Part shown: positions 27,736-37,275 of the stretch, piece by piece
Layout of the letters: every line of letters starts with the position of its first letter
Numbering within the stretch: position 1 is the stretch's first letter
DNA from: Nitrospira lenta
GTDB taxonomy: Bacteria; Nitrospirota; Nitrospiria; Nitrospirales; Nitrospiraceae
Direction: 5' to 3'
DNA length: 64,000 bases
Assembly (NCBI RefSeq): GCF_900403705.1
Contig: NZ_OUNR01000012.1
Span: forward strand, 558,001 to 622,000
Translations under genes and position numbers: made by a program
The notes under the pieces: generated by a model
Told to the model about the DNA's origin: nothing
Databases searched by the model: none
Seen by the model: the letters and a program-made list of their open reading frames with translations, nothing else

Positions 27736-29178
27736 TTGCAGGAACCACGTCCGTTTCTCGTCCACGGAGTCTGGAAGCGCAGCGCCACCACGGTCGGCGT
27801 GACGAATCCATTTACGGGAAACGTCTTTGCGGAAGTCTGTCAGGCCGGTGAGAGCGACGTAGAAGAGGCCATTGCCTCCTCAGTGGTTGCCGCGCCTGTC
27901 ATGGCGAAGCTGCCATCCCATGCCCGCTATAATATTCTCCAGGATATGGCTGCCCTGCTCTATCGCCGGCGGGATGAGTTTGCCCAAACCATCACGGCAG
28001 AAGCCGGCAAGCCGATCGCCGACGCGAAGCGCGAGGTCAACCGCGCGGTGCAGACGTTGACGATCGCGGCTGAAGAGGCCAAGCGTATCCCCGGCGAAGT
28101 GGTTCCGCTCGATTGGACGCCCCAGACCGAATCCTATCTGGGGATGGTTCGCCGATTTCCACTGGGTCCCATCGTCGGCATCACGCCGTTTAATTTCCCG
28201 CTCAATCTGGTCGTTCACAAGGTCGCGCCGGCGTTGGCCGCCGGCAATCCGATTCTGATCAAGCCCGCGCCGCAGACCCCATTGACCGCGTTACTCCTGG
28301 GTGAAGTCGCCTTGGAAGCCGGACTCCCTGCCGGCGGACTGAACGTGGTGCCCTGTGAGAATGCGCTCGCGGAACGGCTGGTGATCGATCCTCGCTTCAA
28401 GCTGCTGAGCTTTACCGGTAGTGCGCCGGTCGGCTGGATGTTGAAAGCCAAATGCGGCAAGAAAAAGGTGACGCTCGAACTCGGGGGGAACGCTGGCGTG
28501 ATCATCGAGCCGGATGCCGATCTTGATCTGGCGGCCAAGCGGTGCGCCAGCGGCGGCTTTGGCTATGCCGGACAGACGTGTATTTCGGTCCAGCGCATCC
28601 TCGTGCATCATTCGGTGGCCGATACGTTTACCACCAAATTGTTGCTGCAAGTCGCCCGGCTGAAAGCCGGCGATCCGACGGATGAGACGACGACCGTCGG
28701 TCCGTTGATCGATCCTGTGGCCACGCAGCGCGTTGAGGGATGGATTGAAGAGGCCGTGTCGCAAGGAGCCCGGGTATTGCTCGGTGGCAAGCGCTTAGGA
28801 ACGGTCTTGGAAGCCACGGTGCTCACGAATGTGAAGCTGGAAATGAAGGTGTCTTGCCAGGAAGTATTTGGTCCGGTAGTGACGGTGTCGTCCTATCGGC
28901 AGTTCAGCGATGCGATTGCGGCGTTGAATCAATCTGACTACGGATTGCAGGCCGGTGTGTTCACGCAGGATATCAATAAGGTCTTTCATGCCTTTCGTCA
29001 TTTGGAAGTGGGCGGCGTGCTTGCCAACGAAATTCCCACGTTTCGAGCGGATCACATGCCCTATGGCGGCGTGAAGGATTCCGGCTTGGGGAGAGAAGGC
29101 GTACGAGCGGCCATTGAAGATATGACCGAACCGCGGTTGTTGGTTCTGAATCTGAAAGAACCGGCCGGGGGATCGTAG
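27736..29178 (+). CDS. NAD(P)-dependent aldehyde dehydrogenase
   Basis: ALDH superfamily (480 aa). Cofactor and active-site motifs are present: GITPFNFPLNLVVHKVAPAL, LLSFTGSAPVGW, the general base in LELGGNAG, and the nucleophile in GYAGQTCISVQR. The start is TTG at 27736 with GGGAG nine bases upstream. Substrate unknown. In this polyamine gene run an aminoaldehyde (such as 4-aminobutanal) is one option; glyceraldehyde-3-phosphate or other small aldehydes are alternatives. Confidence 0.9.
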   Translation: MQEPRPFLVHGVWKRSATTVGVTNPFTGNVFAEVCQAGESDVEEAIASSVVAAPVMAKLPSHARYNILQDMAALLYRRRDEFAQTITAEAGKPIADAKREVNRAVQTLTIAAEEAKRIPGEVVPLDWTPQTESYLGMVRRFPLGPIVGITPFNFPLNLVVHKVAPALAAGNPILIKPAPQTPLTALLLGEVALEAGLPAGGLNVVPCENALAERLVIDPRFKLLSFTGSAPVGWMLKAKCGKKKVTLELGGNAGVIIEPDADLDLAAKRCASGGFGYAGQTCISVQRILVHHSVADTFTTKLLLQVARLKAGDPTDETTTVGPLIDPVATQRVEGWIEEAVSQGARVLLGGKRLGTVLEATVLTNVKLEMKVSCQEVFGPVVTVSSYRQFSDAIAALNQSDYGLQAGVFTQDINKVFHAFRHLEVGGVLANEIPTFRADHMPYGGVKDSGLGREGVRAAIEDMTEPRLLVLNLKEPAGGS

Positions 29179-29300
29179 AAATAATCCCGTGAGGATATTG
29201 CGAACCACGCCCAATCTTGGTACAACAGCGGCCCAATACAACTGTACGTCAATATAGCGCGATAGCGCGGTTAGCCTGCGGATAGATAAGGGAGACGACG

Positions 29301-29870
29301 ATGGTACCTACACAGATGTTTCTGACGCGAGGAGTGGGAGTTCATAAGGAGAAGCTGGCGTCCTTTGAACAAGCCCTCCGTAGTGCCGGTGTGGCCTACT
29401 GCAATCTGGTGACGGTCTCGTCGATCCTTCCCCCAAACTGCAAAATTATCCCGCGCAAGCGGGGTGAAAAAATGTTAAATCCCGGCGAAATCACCTTTTG
29501 CGTGATGGCCCGATCCGAAACGAATGAGCGCAACCGCCTCGTATCTGCATCCATCGGACTCGCGATCCCAACCGACCGCCAAACCTACGGCTATCTCTCC
29601 GAGCACCATGCTCACGGCGAAACCGATGAGGAGACTGGCGAGTATACTGAAGATCTCGCCGCGCAAATGTTGGCGACCACGCTGGGAGTGGAGTTCGATC
29701 CGAACATCGCGTGGAAAGAGCGTGAGCAGGTTTTTAAAATGGCCGGACAAATCGTGCGCACATTGAATATCACGCAGTCGGCTGTCGGCAAACCGGATCG
29801 ATGGACGACGGTCATTGCCTTGGCCGTCTTTATCCCCGAAGAAAATATCCCCAAGCGTTCCCGCCGCTAG
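29301..29870 (+). CDS. pdaD: pyruvoyl-dependent arginine decarboxylase
   Basis: Converts arginine to agmatine with a self-made pyruvoyl group. The 189-aa proenzyme carries the cleavage site in [13 protein letters not shown] (between Ser40 and Ser41), followed by [14 protein letters not shown] and a C-terminal beta sheet. GGGAG six bases before the ATG. With agmatinase just downstream it gives a two-step route from arginine to putrescine. Confidence 0.92.
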   Translation: MVPTQMFLTRGVGVHKEKLASFEQALRSAGVAYCNLVTVSSILPPNCKIIPRKRGEKMLNPGEITFCVMARSETNERNRLVSASIGLAIPTDRQTYGYLSEHHAHGETDEETGEYTEDLAAQMLATTLGVEFDPNIAWKEREQVFKMAGQIVRTLNITQSAVGKPDRWTTVIALAVFIPEENIPKRSRR

Positions 29871-29935
29871 TTCGGCGTGCGCGGATTGCCCAGGGTCAGG
29901 CACTGCATGCCGGCGTTTGTGGCGGAAGAACAGCA

Positions 29936-30868
29936 ATGACACTGCCTGCTGGGTGGGAAGGCCCTGACCACAACTTCCTGGGGATTGATGAGCCCTGGTG
30001 CCATCCTGACCGGGCCGGCGTCTATGTCCTGCCGGCTCCATACGAACATACCTCCAGCTATATTCTCGGATCAGACCGCGGCCCCTCCGCTATTTTAGAG
30101 GCATCCGCTCAGGTGGAGTTTTACGATGAGCAGCTCGGGTGTGAGCCGTTCCGTGAGTGGGGCGGCATTGCGACCGCGACCACGCTCGATCTGCAAGGGC
30201 GCGTGGACGGGCAGGCGGTCGATGCGATTCAGTCATTTGTCGCCCCGCATGTCGGGACCGGACGGTTTCTCGTCACCCTCACCGGCGAGCATACCGGCGC
30301 GCTCGGGGCAATCCGGGCCCATGCGAAACGCTACCCCGATTTATGCGTGGTGCAGATCGACGCGCATGGCGATTTACGCCAGGCCTATGGAGGCAATCCG
30401 TTCAGCCACGCGAGTGTCATGGCCCGAGTCGTGGATGACGGGCATCGCCTCGTGCAAGTTGGGATCCGGTCGATCTGTCCGGAAGAAATCCAACGGATCA
30501 AGACAACCAAGAGCATCTCGACATTCTTTGCCGCCACGATTCTCGATCCGTCAGGTCCGTACGAGGGGCGGGCGGCGCGGTGGGTGCCGGAGGTGGTGGC
30601 GGCCTGCACCGGGCCGGTGTATCTGACGTTCGATTGCGACGGGCTGGACAGCGCTATTATCCCTGCCCTGGGTACGCCGGAACCGGGCGGCCTCGGCTGG
30701 TACGATACTCTGCATCTGGTCACAGCCTTGGCTAACGGGCCGGGGATTGTCGGGATGGATATTAGTGAGATTGCTCCGATCGAAGGGTTCGTGGCGCCGC
30801 AATTTGCGATTGCCCGTCTAATCTATCGCATGCTCGGCCGGATCAAAGCCGGCCGCCGGGTTCATTAA
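29936..30868 (+). CDS. speB: agmatinase (ureohydrolase)
   Basis: Manganese ureohydrolase (310 aa) that splits agmatine into putrescine and urea. Metal motifs DAHGDLRQAY and FDCDGLDSAIIP are intact. The first motif is TGEHTG where family members usually have GGDH, so one acidic residue differs, but the metal-binding His is kept. The ATG at 29936 has GGAAG upstream; a longer open frame from 29801 runs back into pdaD in another frame. Confidence 0.9.
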   Translation: MTLPAGWEGPDHNFLGIDEPWCHPDRAGVYVLPAPYEHTSSYILGSDRGPSAILEASAQVEFYDEQLGCEPFREWGGIATATTLDLQGRVDGQAVDAIQSFVAPHVGTGRFLVTLTGEHTGALGAIRAHAKRYPDLCVVQIDAHGDLRQAYGGNPFSHASVMARVVDDGHRLVQVGIRSICPEEIQRIKTTKSISTFFAATILDPSGPYEGRAARWVPEVVAACTGPVYLTFDCDGLDSAIIPALGTPEPGGLGWYDTLHLVTALANGPGIVGMDISEIAPIEGFVAPQFAIARLIYRMLGRIKAGRRVH

Positions 30869-30881
30869 GGCGTTCGCCACG

Positions 30882-31619
30882 ATGCTGCGCGACAGTCAGC
30901 CCGCGCCTGCCTCTCCCATCCGCATCAATAAATTTTTTACCGAGCATGGCATTTGTTCCAGGCGTGAGGCGGACCAGCGCGTCGACGCGGGCCGAGTGAC
31001 GATCAATGGAGTCGTCGCGACGCTGGGCGATCGCGTGCGTCGAACGGATGTCGTCGCTTGCGACGGGGCAGTGATCCCATGGGGTCACGCCTTCATTTAC
31101 ATCAAGTATCACAAGCCGGTCGGAGTCACGACGACGAGCGAGTCGCACGTGCCTCGGAATATTATCGCAGAAATCGGCCATCCCGAACGGATTTTCCCCA
31201 TCGGACGGCTGGATAAAGATTCATCCGGCCTGATCTTGCTCACCAACGACGGAAATATCGTCAACGACATTCTGCGCGTAGAGTTTGGCCATGAACGGGA
31301 ATACGTCGTGGATGTTGAGCGGCCGTTCGATGAGGCGTTCCTTGCGCACATGGCGGAGGGCGTTGTGATTCTCGGCAGTAAGACGCGGCCGTGCCGCATG
31401 GAGCGCGTGCGGCCGAACCGGTTCCGCATCATCTTGACGGAGGGGCGCAATCGCCAGATCAGACGGATGTGTCAGGCGCTGGGCTATCGGGTGACCGGGT
31501 TGCACCGCGTCAGAATCATGCACATTGGAATCGCCGGATTGGGAGTGGGGAGTTGGAAAGCACTCTCGGCCGACGAATGGGCTGAACTGCTTCGGGCGGT
31601 TGGGCGGATGCCAACCTAG
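30882..31619 (+). CDS. rluF: 23S rRNA pseudouridine synthase, RluF type
   Basis: RsuA/RluB/RluF family (245 aa). S4 RNA-binding domain (INKFFTEHGICSRREADQRV) then the catalytic domain with GRLDKDSSGLILLTND (catalytic Asp) and GRNRQIRRMCQALGY. Its length and details are closest to E. coli RluF, which modifies U2604. Thirteen bases after speB, so probably in the same transcript. It ends on the convergent gene at 31616 with a four-base overlap. Confidence 0.9.
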   Translation: MLRDSQPAPASPIRINKFFTEHGICSRREADQRVDAGRVTINGVVATLGDRVRRTDVVACDGAVIPWGHAFIYIKYHKPVGVTTTSESHVPRNIIAEIGHPERIFPIGRLDKDSSGLILLTNDGNIVNDILRVEFGHEREYVVDVERPFDEAFLAHMAEGVVILGSKTRPCRMERVRPNRFRIILTEGRNRQIRRMCQALGYRVTGLHRVRIMHIGIAGLGVGSWKALSADEWAELLRAVGRMPT

Positions 31620-32407
31620 CGGACATCGCTTGAGACGACGGGCGAAGCGGGTGGCCCCCCGATAGGTTCACGATCCGTCGTGTCAGAAGGGAGATCGTCG
31701 GCCGCGTCAATATCGTCGTCGACCGGTTTTCTGCGTGTGCCCAGGAATAGGTTGAGCAACGCGATAAAGAAACTCCCACCCACCAATGTCATGCTGCTGG
31801 CTTTGATCGTTTTCGTTCCCTCATCGCGCATATCTTTTGCCACATCGGCGACGGTATCCAGCAAGTGATCGAGCGACAGGCTTACCTGAATCATTTTAGG
31901 GCCGGCATTGTCGGAGGCATGCTCTTCCGCTTTTCTGCGCAGGGATTCGCGCTCGGCGGGAGAGGTCGCCGTCCACTCCTGAGTCAGGAGCTGAACTGTC
32001 GTGCTCGCGACGGAAAAATATTGATCGAGGCTGCGCCGAACGGACTCAATGTCTTCGGGCTCGCTCCGTCCGCTGCGGGAGACGCGCAGACCTGCCGCCG
32101 CGTACCGGTCGATGGCGTGTTGAATCTTCGCCCGCTGAACGGGAAGCGATTCCGTGATGCGTTCGAAGTCCGTTTGACTGTGGGCTTCCAAGGCTCGAAT
32201 AATCGTATTGCGGTAGCGCATCGTGTCGGCCGAAATGTGCGCGAGGTCGGTCGCCCCGAGTGTGTACTCCGTATACATGATGCGCAGGTCTTGGTCGACT
32301 TGGCTCAGGGTCTGTCCGCTATACCAGCCGATCCCGGCAATGAGGGCGCTGATCAGAAGCTGGGGGCCGGTCGGCTTTGGAATGGAGAGGCGATTGAGCA
32401 GTCCCAC
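31616..32407 (-). CDS. membrane sensor-like protein, no output domain
   Basis: A 263-aa protein with two membrane helices (about 17-30 and 203-223) around a roughly 170-residue helical periplasmic domain that looks like the four-helix-bundle sensor of MCPs. The cytoplasmic tail is only a short acidic, Ser/Pro-rich stretch, so there is no kinase or MA domain. GTG start at 32407 with AAGGA seven bases upstream. Last gene of the HlyD-TolC-ABC operon, 14 bases after the ABC gene. Confidence 0.72.
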   Translation of the reverse strand: MGLLNRLSIPKPTGPQLLISALIAGIGWYSGQTLSQVDQDLRIMYTEYTLGATDLAHISADTMRYRNTIIRALEAHSQTDFERITESLPVQRAKIQHAIDRYAAAGLRVSRSGRSEPEDIESVRRSLDQYFSVASTTVQLLTQEWTATSPAERESLRRKAEEHASDNAGPKMIQVSLSLDHLLDTVADVAKDMRDEGTKTIKASSMTLVGGSFFIALLNLFLGTRRKPVDDDIDAADDLPSDTTDREPIGGPPASPVVSSDVR

Positions 32408-32421
32408 AGCGGTGTCCTTGG

Positions 32422-34089
32422 TTAATCGATGATGATCCGACGGTCGACGTGGGACGTCAGTGTGGGATCGTTGGAGACGAACACCACTGACCAGGGCTCA
32501 TCTTTCGAACAGAGGCGACGGAGAATCGTCTCCCGCATCGTCGGGTGCAGGTTGTGAATGATGCCGTCAAAAATGAGAATCTGCGGCCTGGCGAGGATGG
32601 CGCGCGCGAGCAGGATTCGCGCAATGTGAGTCGGGCCCAACACTCTGCCGGGTGTGCGTACGTGAGACTTAATGCCTTGCGGTAAGGCATCGATCTCGTC
32701 TTCCAGCTCGGTGAAGCGAAGCGCCCAGCGGACATCGCTGTACGGCACATAGGACCGGCCTAACACGATGTTCTCTTCGATGGTGCCTTCGAACAGGGTG
32801 AGTTGAGAGTCGAGCATAAATCCGCGGCAGCGATTGACGGTCGTTCGATCCAGATGCCGGAGATCCACTCCGTTGTAGCGGAGGACGCCATGAGTCGGCG
32901 CGCTCAGCCCAGCGAGGACGCGGGCCAAGGCGGTTTTTGCGGTAGTCGTGCTGGCATAGATGCCGACTTTTTCACCCGGCATGACCTCCAGGTCGAAGTT
33001 CGAGAAGATGGGCGCGGTGCCAGGATGCGCAACCGCCAGATCCTTGCAAGTCAGGCGAATTCCGTGGATGGTGGGATCCGGTAACGGAACGGACAGCGTT
33101 GTGGACTCCTGGTCTTTGGGCAGCGAAAAAAACTGGTCGAGTTCTGTCACGGCGGTCAGGAAGTAATAGACATGGCCCATCCGCTTGACGACGGCCTCGA
33201 AACTATTGAGGAGTCCTGCGACAACCACCTCGGCCGCGACCAGCTGTCCGATCGTCAATTGACCGATCGAGAGGAGCCACCCGGCGGTGGCGATCAGACT
33301 GCTGTGGGCGATTGCCTGCCAGCCGACGGCGCCCAGGTATTGCCGCGCGAGAACGGCAAAACGCGCGCGTCTGGTCGCAACGTAGTTGTCGACCAACATA
33401 TCGGATTTGTGCATGAGCAGGGGCTGACTATCGGTCGCCTTGAAATGCAGCAAGTTGTAGGAAATTTCCTGTATCCAGTGCAGCGTCTCGTATTTGGCAT
33501 GGGAGACTTCAATGGTCGTTCGAAGGCCGCCATGCGACAGGAGGAAAAACACCACATTGAACCCCGTGAGCAGCAATACGTCGTACAGCAGGAAATACGG
33601 GTGGTAGAAGACGAGGATCGACATTCCCACGGCGCCGCCGACGACCACATTGATCATGTCGACAAGCAACACGGAGAGCGCGCGTTGCATCAACACCGTT
33701 TCAAGAAAGTAGTTGGCGTAGCGCGGCTTGAACTTCTGATATTGCATGAGCGGCAGCTGCTGCGTCATGGCGAGGGTGATGCGCGCGTACACCCGGCGCT
33801 CCAGTACTTCGACGGCATAATATTGGAGTGTTTTGAAGACGCCGACAAAGGCCAAGGCCAAGGCCATGACGACGGCGAGAGTCACGATGGTGATGGGCTG
33901 AATCGCGAAGGCGAAGGTGTTGACGAGCTCCTGAACCGTCAACGGCACAATCAGCGAGAACAGACCGATGGCCAGTGAATAGGAGAAGATCAGCCCGAGG
34001 ACTTTCTTCTCAAGGCTGAAGAGGAGCCCCAGGTGTCCCAGCATAGCCTGGAAGAGGTTCGGCTGCGTATCCGAATGGCCTTCGGCCAT
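32422..34089 (-). CDS. ABC exporter-like protein with degenerate ATPase domain
   Basis: A 555-aa membrane-NBD half-exporter: about six helices in residues 30-310, then an ABC domain. Every ATPase motif is altered. Walker A is ASTTTAKTAL (residues 379-388: all Gly lost, Lys385 kept), the Q-loop Gln is replaced, the signature is LGPTH (484-488) in place of LSGGQ, Walker B ends IFDG (catalytic Glu to Gly509), and the H-loop His is Asn540. The frame is intact and the fold looks kept, so this is not a decayed pseudogene. Ribosome site AAGGACC. It follows TolC and HlyD genes; ATP hydrolysis is not expected. Confidence 0.88.
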   Translation of the reverse strand: MAEGHSDTQPNLFQAMLGHLGLLFSLEKKVLGLIFSYSLAIGLFSLIVPLTVQELVNTFAFAIQPITIVTLAVVMALALAFVGVFKTLQYYAVEVLERRVYARITLAMTQQLPLMQYQKFKPRYANYFLETVLMQRALSVLLVDMINVVVGGAVGMSILVFYHPYFLLYDVLLLTGFNVVFFLLSHGGLRTTIEVSHAKYETLHWIQEISYNLLHFKATDSQPLLMHKSDMLVDNYVATRRARFAVLARQYLGAVGWQAIAHSSLIATAGWLLSIGQLTIGQLVAAEVVVAGLLNSFEAVVKRMGHVYYFLTAVTELDQFFSLPKDQESTTLSVPLPDPTIHGIRLTCKDLAVAHPGTAPIFSNFDLEVMPGEKVGIYASTTTAKTALARVLAGLSAPTHGVLRYNGVDLRHLDRTTVNRCRGFMLDSQLTLFEGTIEENIVLGRSYVPYSDVRWALRFTELEDEIDALPQGIKSHVRTPGRVLGPTHIARILLARAILARPQILIFDGIIHNLHPTMRETILRRLCSKDEPWSVVFVSNDPTLTSHVDRRIIID

Positions 34090-34235
34090 GTCTATCAGGT
34101 CCTTACTCTAAATCGCCGAGGGGCGGTGCGGAGGGGGGCTCGTCGCGAGGACACTCGCCGTCGTGACGGTGCCGAATCCACGTTGCTAGGGCCACCCTAG
34201 CAAATATCGGCTGTAAATTCCACGTTTACATGGAC

Positions 34236-35717
34236 TTAGTCGCGAGACCGGTAACTGACTGGAACCACACTCGGACTGCTTTTGGCCCAGGCGCCAATGG
34301 CCCATTGATAGAGGGCCTGGGCTTTCTGGTAGTCGGCTTTGGCCCGAATGACCTGCGCTTCGGAGTCCACGGAATTGCGCTCGCGGAGATTGACAAACAG
34401 CACGCTGGTTGCGCCGAGGCCAAACCGGAATCGTTCGCCCTCTTCAAGCGTTCTCGCGAGCTTCAAGGACTGCACGGCTGCTTCCATTCGCTCCTTGGCT
34501 CGCTCGATCGCCGAGAGGGCGTTATCGACATCGACGACCACTTGCTGCTCACGGAACTTTTGGACCATGACAAAGCGGTCTGCTTTGCCCTGAGCCTCAA
34601 GCACTTCGCCGCGGCTTCGGCGCTGGAGAATGGGGATTCTGAGTTCAAGCCCAAAGCGGTATCCGAGGCCGAGTACGAATTTCTCCGGGGCGCGGGCCGG
34701 GGCCGCTTCGGCGTCCAGGCTCGGGAGTAAGTTGTTTTTGGCGAGCTCCAGGTCGATATCGTTCATTTTCGCTTCGATTCCGATTTCTCTAATTTCAGGC
34801 CGCTCGGCTTTCGCTTGGACTTTATGGGCCTTCACGGCGTCAGGTGTCGGAGAAAGCATTTGCGCCGGGAAGTCCGGGACTCGGTCGAGGGCGGGAAGCG
34901 AGGGGACGTTGTTCTCCCACAGGAACATCGAGAGTTTGAACTGTTCCTGCTCCACCTGGCGTTGCGCGGCAATGGAGATTTCTCGACGGCGCTGGACCTC
35001 CTGGTTGGCTTCGACGACGTCTAACGGCGCAACGGCTCCGGCCTTCGCCCGCCCGTCCACCTGCTTAAACCGATCCTCTGCCACTTTGAGGGCTTTGCGC
35101 TGAACTTCGACATAGCGGACGGCGGCGACCCAATCCCAGAACTGTGTGGCTGCGGCGAGGAACAAGTCCTGCCGGGTCTGTGCAATACGGATATCCGCTC
35201 GGGGATCGGCCAGCTCCGACCGCTGCAGTTCGGCATTCTCAGGATTGATCATCAAGCCTTTCAGGAGGGGAAAGAACCCTCCTAACAGGACCTGCTGGTT
35301 TCCGTTTCCAAAAGAAAGGTCAGGAATCTTGGCATCGCCGATGGCTTGGCGAACCCCTGCGCTGTACCGAAATCCCATCGGATTCCGGGCTTCGATGAGG
35401 GTGTCGTTGAAGCCCACCGATTGGGTGCCGAACTTATCCTTTGAGACGAACCGTTCGATTTCGGTGTCATTGACGAAGATGGGCTCAAAGGCTCCAAGGG
35501 CTTTGAGCATTCGGCCGCGTGCCATCACTTTCTCAGTCCCGGCTCCTTTGAGCAACGGGTGTGAACGATCGATCCAGGCGTGGATTTCATCCAGGCTCAA
35601 GGGAATTGCGGGGAGCCCTTTTGCCGCGTCTCCCTCGGCTGCGGCGGCGCTGAACGGAACCGCTGCCGCAGACAGAACGAGTGCCCCAAGCACGAGGCCG
35701 AACCGTAAGAATATCAT
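34236..35717 (-). CDS. TolC-family outer membrane efflux protein
   Basis: A 493-aa OMF channel protein. The ATG at 35717 has AAAGGAG five bases upstream and opens a clear signal peptide (IFLRFGLVLGALVLSAAAVP); the longer frame to 35957 is not supported. Long helical coiled segments (VAPLDVVEANQEVQRRREIS, ALSAIERAKERMEAAVQSLKLAR) in two repeats are typical of TolC. It should provide the outer-membrane exit for the HlyD-ABC pair encoded on either side. Confidence 0.88.
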   Translation of the reverse strand: MIFLRFGLVLGALVLSAAAVPFSAAAAEGDAAKGLPAIPLSLDEIHAWIDRSHPLLKGAGTEKVMARGRMLKALGAFEPIFVNDTEIERFVSKDKFGTQSVGFNDTLIEARNPMGFRYSAGVRQAIGDAKIPDLSFGNGNQQVLLGGFFPLLKGLMINPENAELQRSELADPRADIRIAQTRQDLFLAAATQFWDWVAAVRYVEVQRKALKVAEDRFKQVDGRAKAGAVAPLDVVEANQEVQRRREISIAAQRQVEQEQFKLSMFLWENNVPSLPALDRVPDFPAQMLSPTPDAVKAHKVQAKAERPEIREIGIEAKMNDIDLELAKNNLLPSLDAEAAPARAPEKFVLGLGYRFGLELRIPILQRRSRGEVLEAQGKADRFVMVQKFREQQVVVDVDNALSAIERAKERMEAAVQSLKLARTLEEGERFRFGLGATSVLFVNLRERNSVDSEAQVIRAKADYQKAQALYQWAIGAWAKSSPSVVPVSYRSRD

Positions 35718-35838
35718 GGCTACTCCTTTGCTCTCCTGGAGATGAGCACGTTGCCGCCCGTCGACTCGTGGGCGCAGGGCACGACCGGACATGCGGTGGA
35801 GAAGTGAACCAGCGAGAAACCGATACTGGTGGGAGCGG

Positions 35839-37275
35839 TTACTTCGCACCTCGTCCCGCTTTCGGTAAGAGCGTATCGATGAGGCTTGGCGGACGCTCTT
35901 GGTAATCAGGCGGGAAGAGGTTAAAGCGCCGCCAGAGTTCATACCAGAGCGGAACACGATTGAGGATGACCCAGCCCATGACTTTGGTGCCTTGCCGCAC
36001 GTGATTCTGCTCGGGCCACATCCGATCTTCGGGGTCCGGCACCACCCAGAAACGGAAATTCCCCTTGCCGTCGTCTACTTGGTCGATCACTTTGATCACA
36101 CCGGCATAGGTGCCGTACATGGCGTCGGGCCAGGCGGGAAGCGGAATAGCCGGAATGCCGTAAAAGAGAATTTTGACTTTCCGCCCGACGTTGAGCAACG
36201 GAGCATCGATGCCGTCCGCGGTCATTTCAATGGCTTTGTCGATGCTGCTCGGCGAGATACGAACGATCTTGTCGCCCTGGCGAACCGTTTCACCGGCGCC
36301 CGCTTGTACCATCTTGACGACCGTCCCATCGATGGGAGCCAGAACTTTGCTGGCGTTTCGCCGTTGAGTCGCATTCGACATGCGGAGCGAGACGTCAGCC
36401 AATTGATCCGCCGCTTTGGCAGCCTCGCCGACGGAGGCATCCCACGCCGCTTCAGCGTCCAGTAATCGTTGCAATACCTCGGCGCTGACCTGCTCTCGTC
36501 CAAAGCCGATGGCTTTCATCGATTGCTCGGCTGCTCTCAGATTGGCCTGCGCCCCTTCGAAATCGGCCTTGCTGACGATCGAGGATTGGATGGTCAACTC
36601 CAATTCCCGTTGAGACACCAGGCCCTGTTCGGCCAGTTGTTTGTGACGGTCAACATTTAAGGTTGCGGTCGTGACGGCAATCTTGGCGGATTCCACTTTC
36701 TGGTAGGCCTCGCGCACTTTATTCTCGGCTTCGACGACGCGGGCCTGAGCCGAGGGAATGGCGGCTTTGACCAGGTTCTGCATTTCCTTGATGCGTTTGT
36801 CGAGTTGGTCCGCTCGCGCCATGGCGGCTTGGCGGGTTTGTTCGAGCGCTTTTTTGCGTTGGTCGAGGAAGGATAAGAGATCCGGGGCCATGAAGTTCGG
36901 ATCGTAATCCTCCAACTCCACAATCAGGTCCCCTTGTTTGACGCGGACGCCTTCGAAGACGTGCCATTTTTGGATCCGTCCCGTGATCTGGGCTTCAATA
37001 TCTTGCGGACGTTCATAGGGCGAATAGGCGGAGAGTTGACCCGTGACGGTGATCGTCTGTGTCCAAGGCACAAAGGCAATGATGAGGAGGAACAGGACAA
37101 CGAGCGTAATGGCCAGCCGGGAAGAAAACTTCAAGCGTTCCGGGATCTGTACCGCTTCCCATGACTGGAGCTTGCTGGATGTGGCCAGATCATCGATCGC
37201 AATCTCGCTCAGGCCGCTGTCCCTCGTGATGAGCGAGCGGACTTTGTGTTTCAGACCTGACACAAGGCGAGCCAC
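35839..37275 (-). CDS. HlyD-family membrane fusion protein
   Basis: A periplasmic adaptor (478 aa). A GTG start at 37275 is preferred, with GAGGAG nine bases upstream; a longer frame opens at 37374. A cytoplasmic part (about 55 aa), one membrane helix (LAITLVVLFLLIIAFVPW), a split biotinyl-lipoyl domain (GRIQKWHVFEGVRVKQGDLI ... LAPIDGTVVKMVQAGAGE), a long coiled coil between them and a beta-barrel end follow. First gene of the operon; partner for TolC (next gene) and the degenerate ABC protein. Confidence 0.88.
   Translation of the reverse strand: MARLVSGLKHKVRSLITRDSGLSEIAIDDLATSSKLQSWEAVQIPERLKFSSRLAITLVVLFLLIIAFVPWTQTITVTGQLSAYSPYERPQDIEAQITGRIQKWHVFEGVRVKQGDLIVELEDYDPNFMAPDLLSFLDQRKKALEQTRQAAMARADQLDKRIKEMQNLVKAAIPSAQARVVEAENKVREAYQKVESAKIAVTTATLNVDRHKQLAEQGLVSQRELELTIQSSIVSKADFEGAQANLRAAEQSMKAIGFGREQVSAEVLQRLLDAEAAWDASVGEAAKAADQLADVSLRMSNATQRRNASKVLAPIDGTVVKMVQAGAGETVRQGDKIVRISPSSIDKAIEMTADGIDAPLLNVGRKVKILFYGIPAIPLPAWPDAMYGTYAGVIKVIDQVDDGKGNFRFWVVPDPEDRMWPEQNHVRQGTKVMGWVILNRVPLWYELWRRFNLFPPDYQERPPSLIDTLLPKAGRGAK

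Noticed and set aside
32422-34089. Pseudogene explanation for the ABC gene
   Set aside because: Frame, length, membrane helices and ribosome site are intact, and it lies in a tight operon; loss is confined to catalytic motifs.
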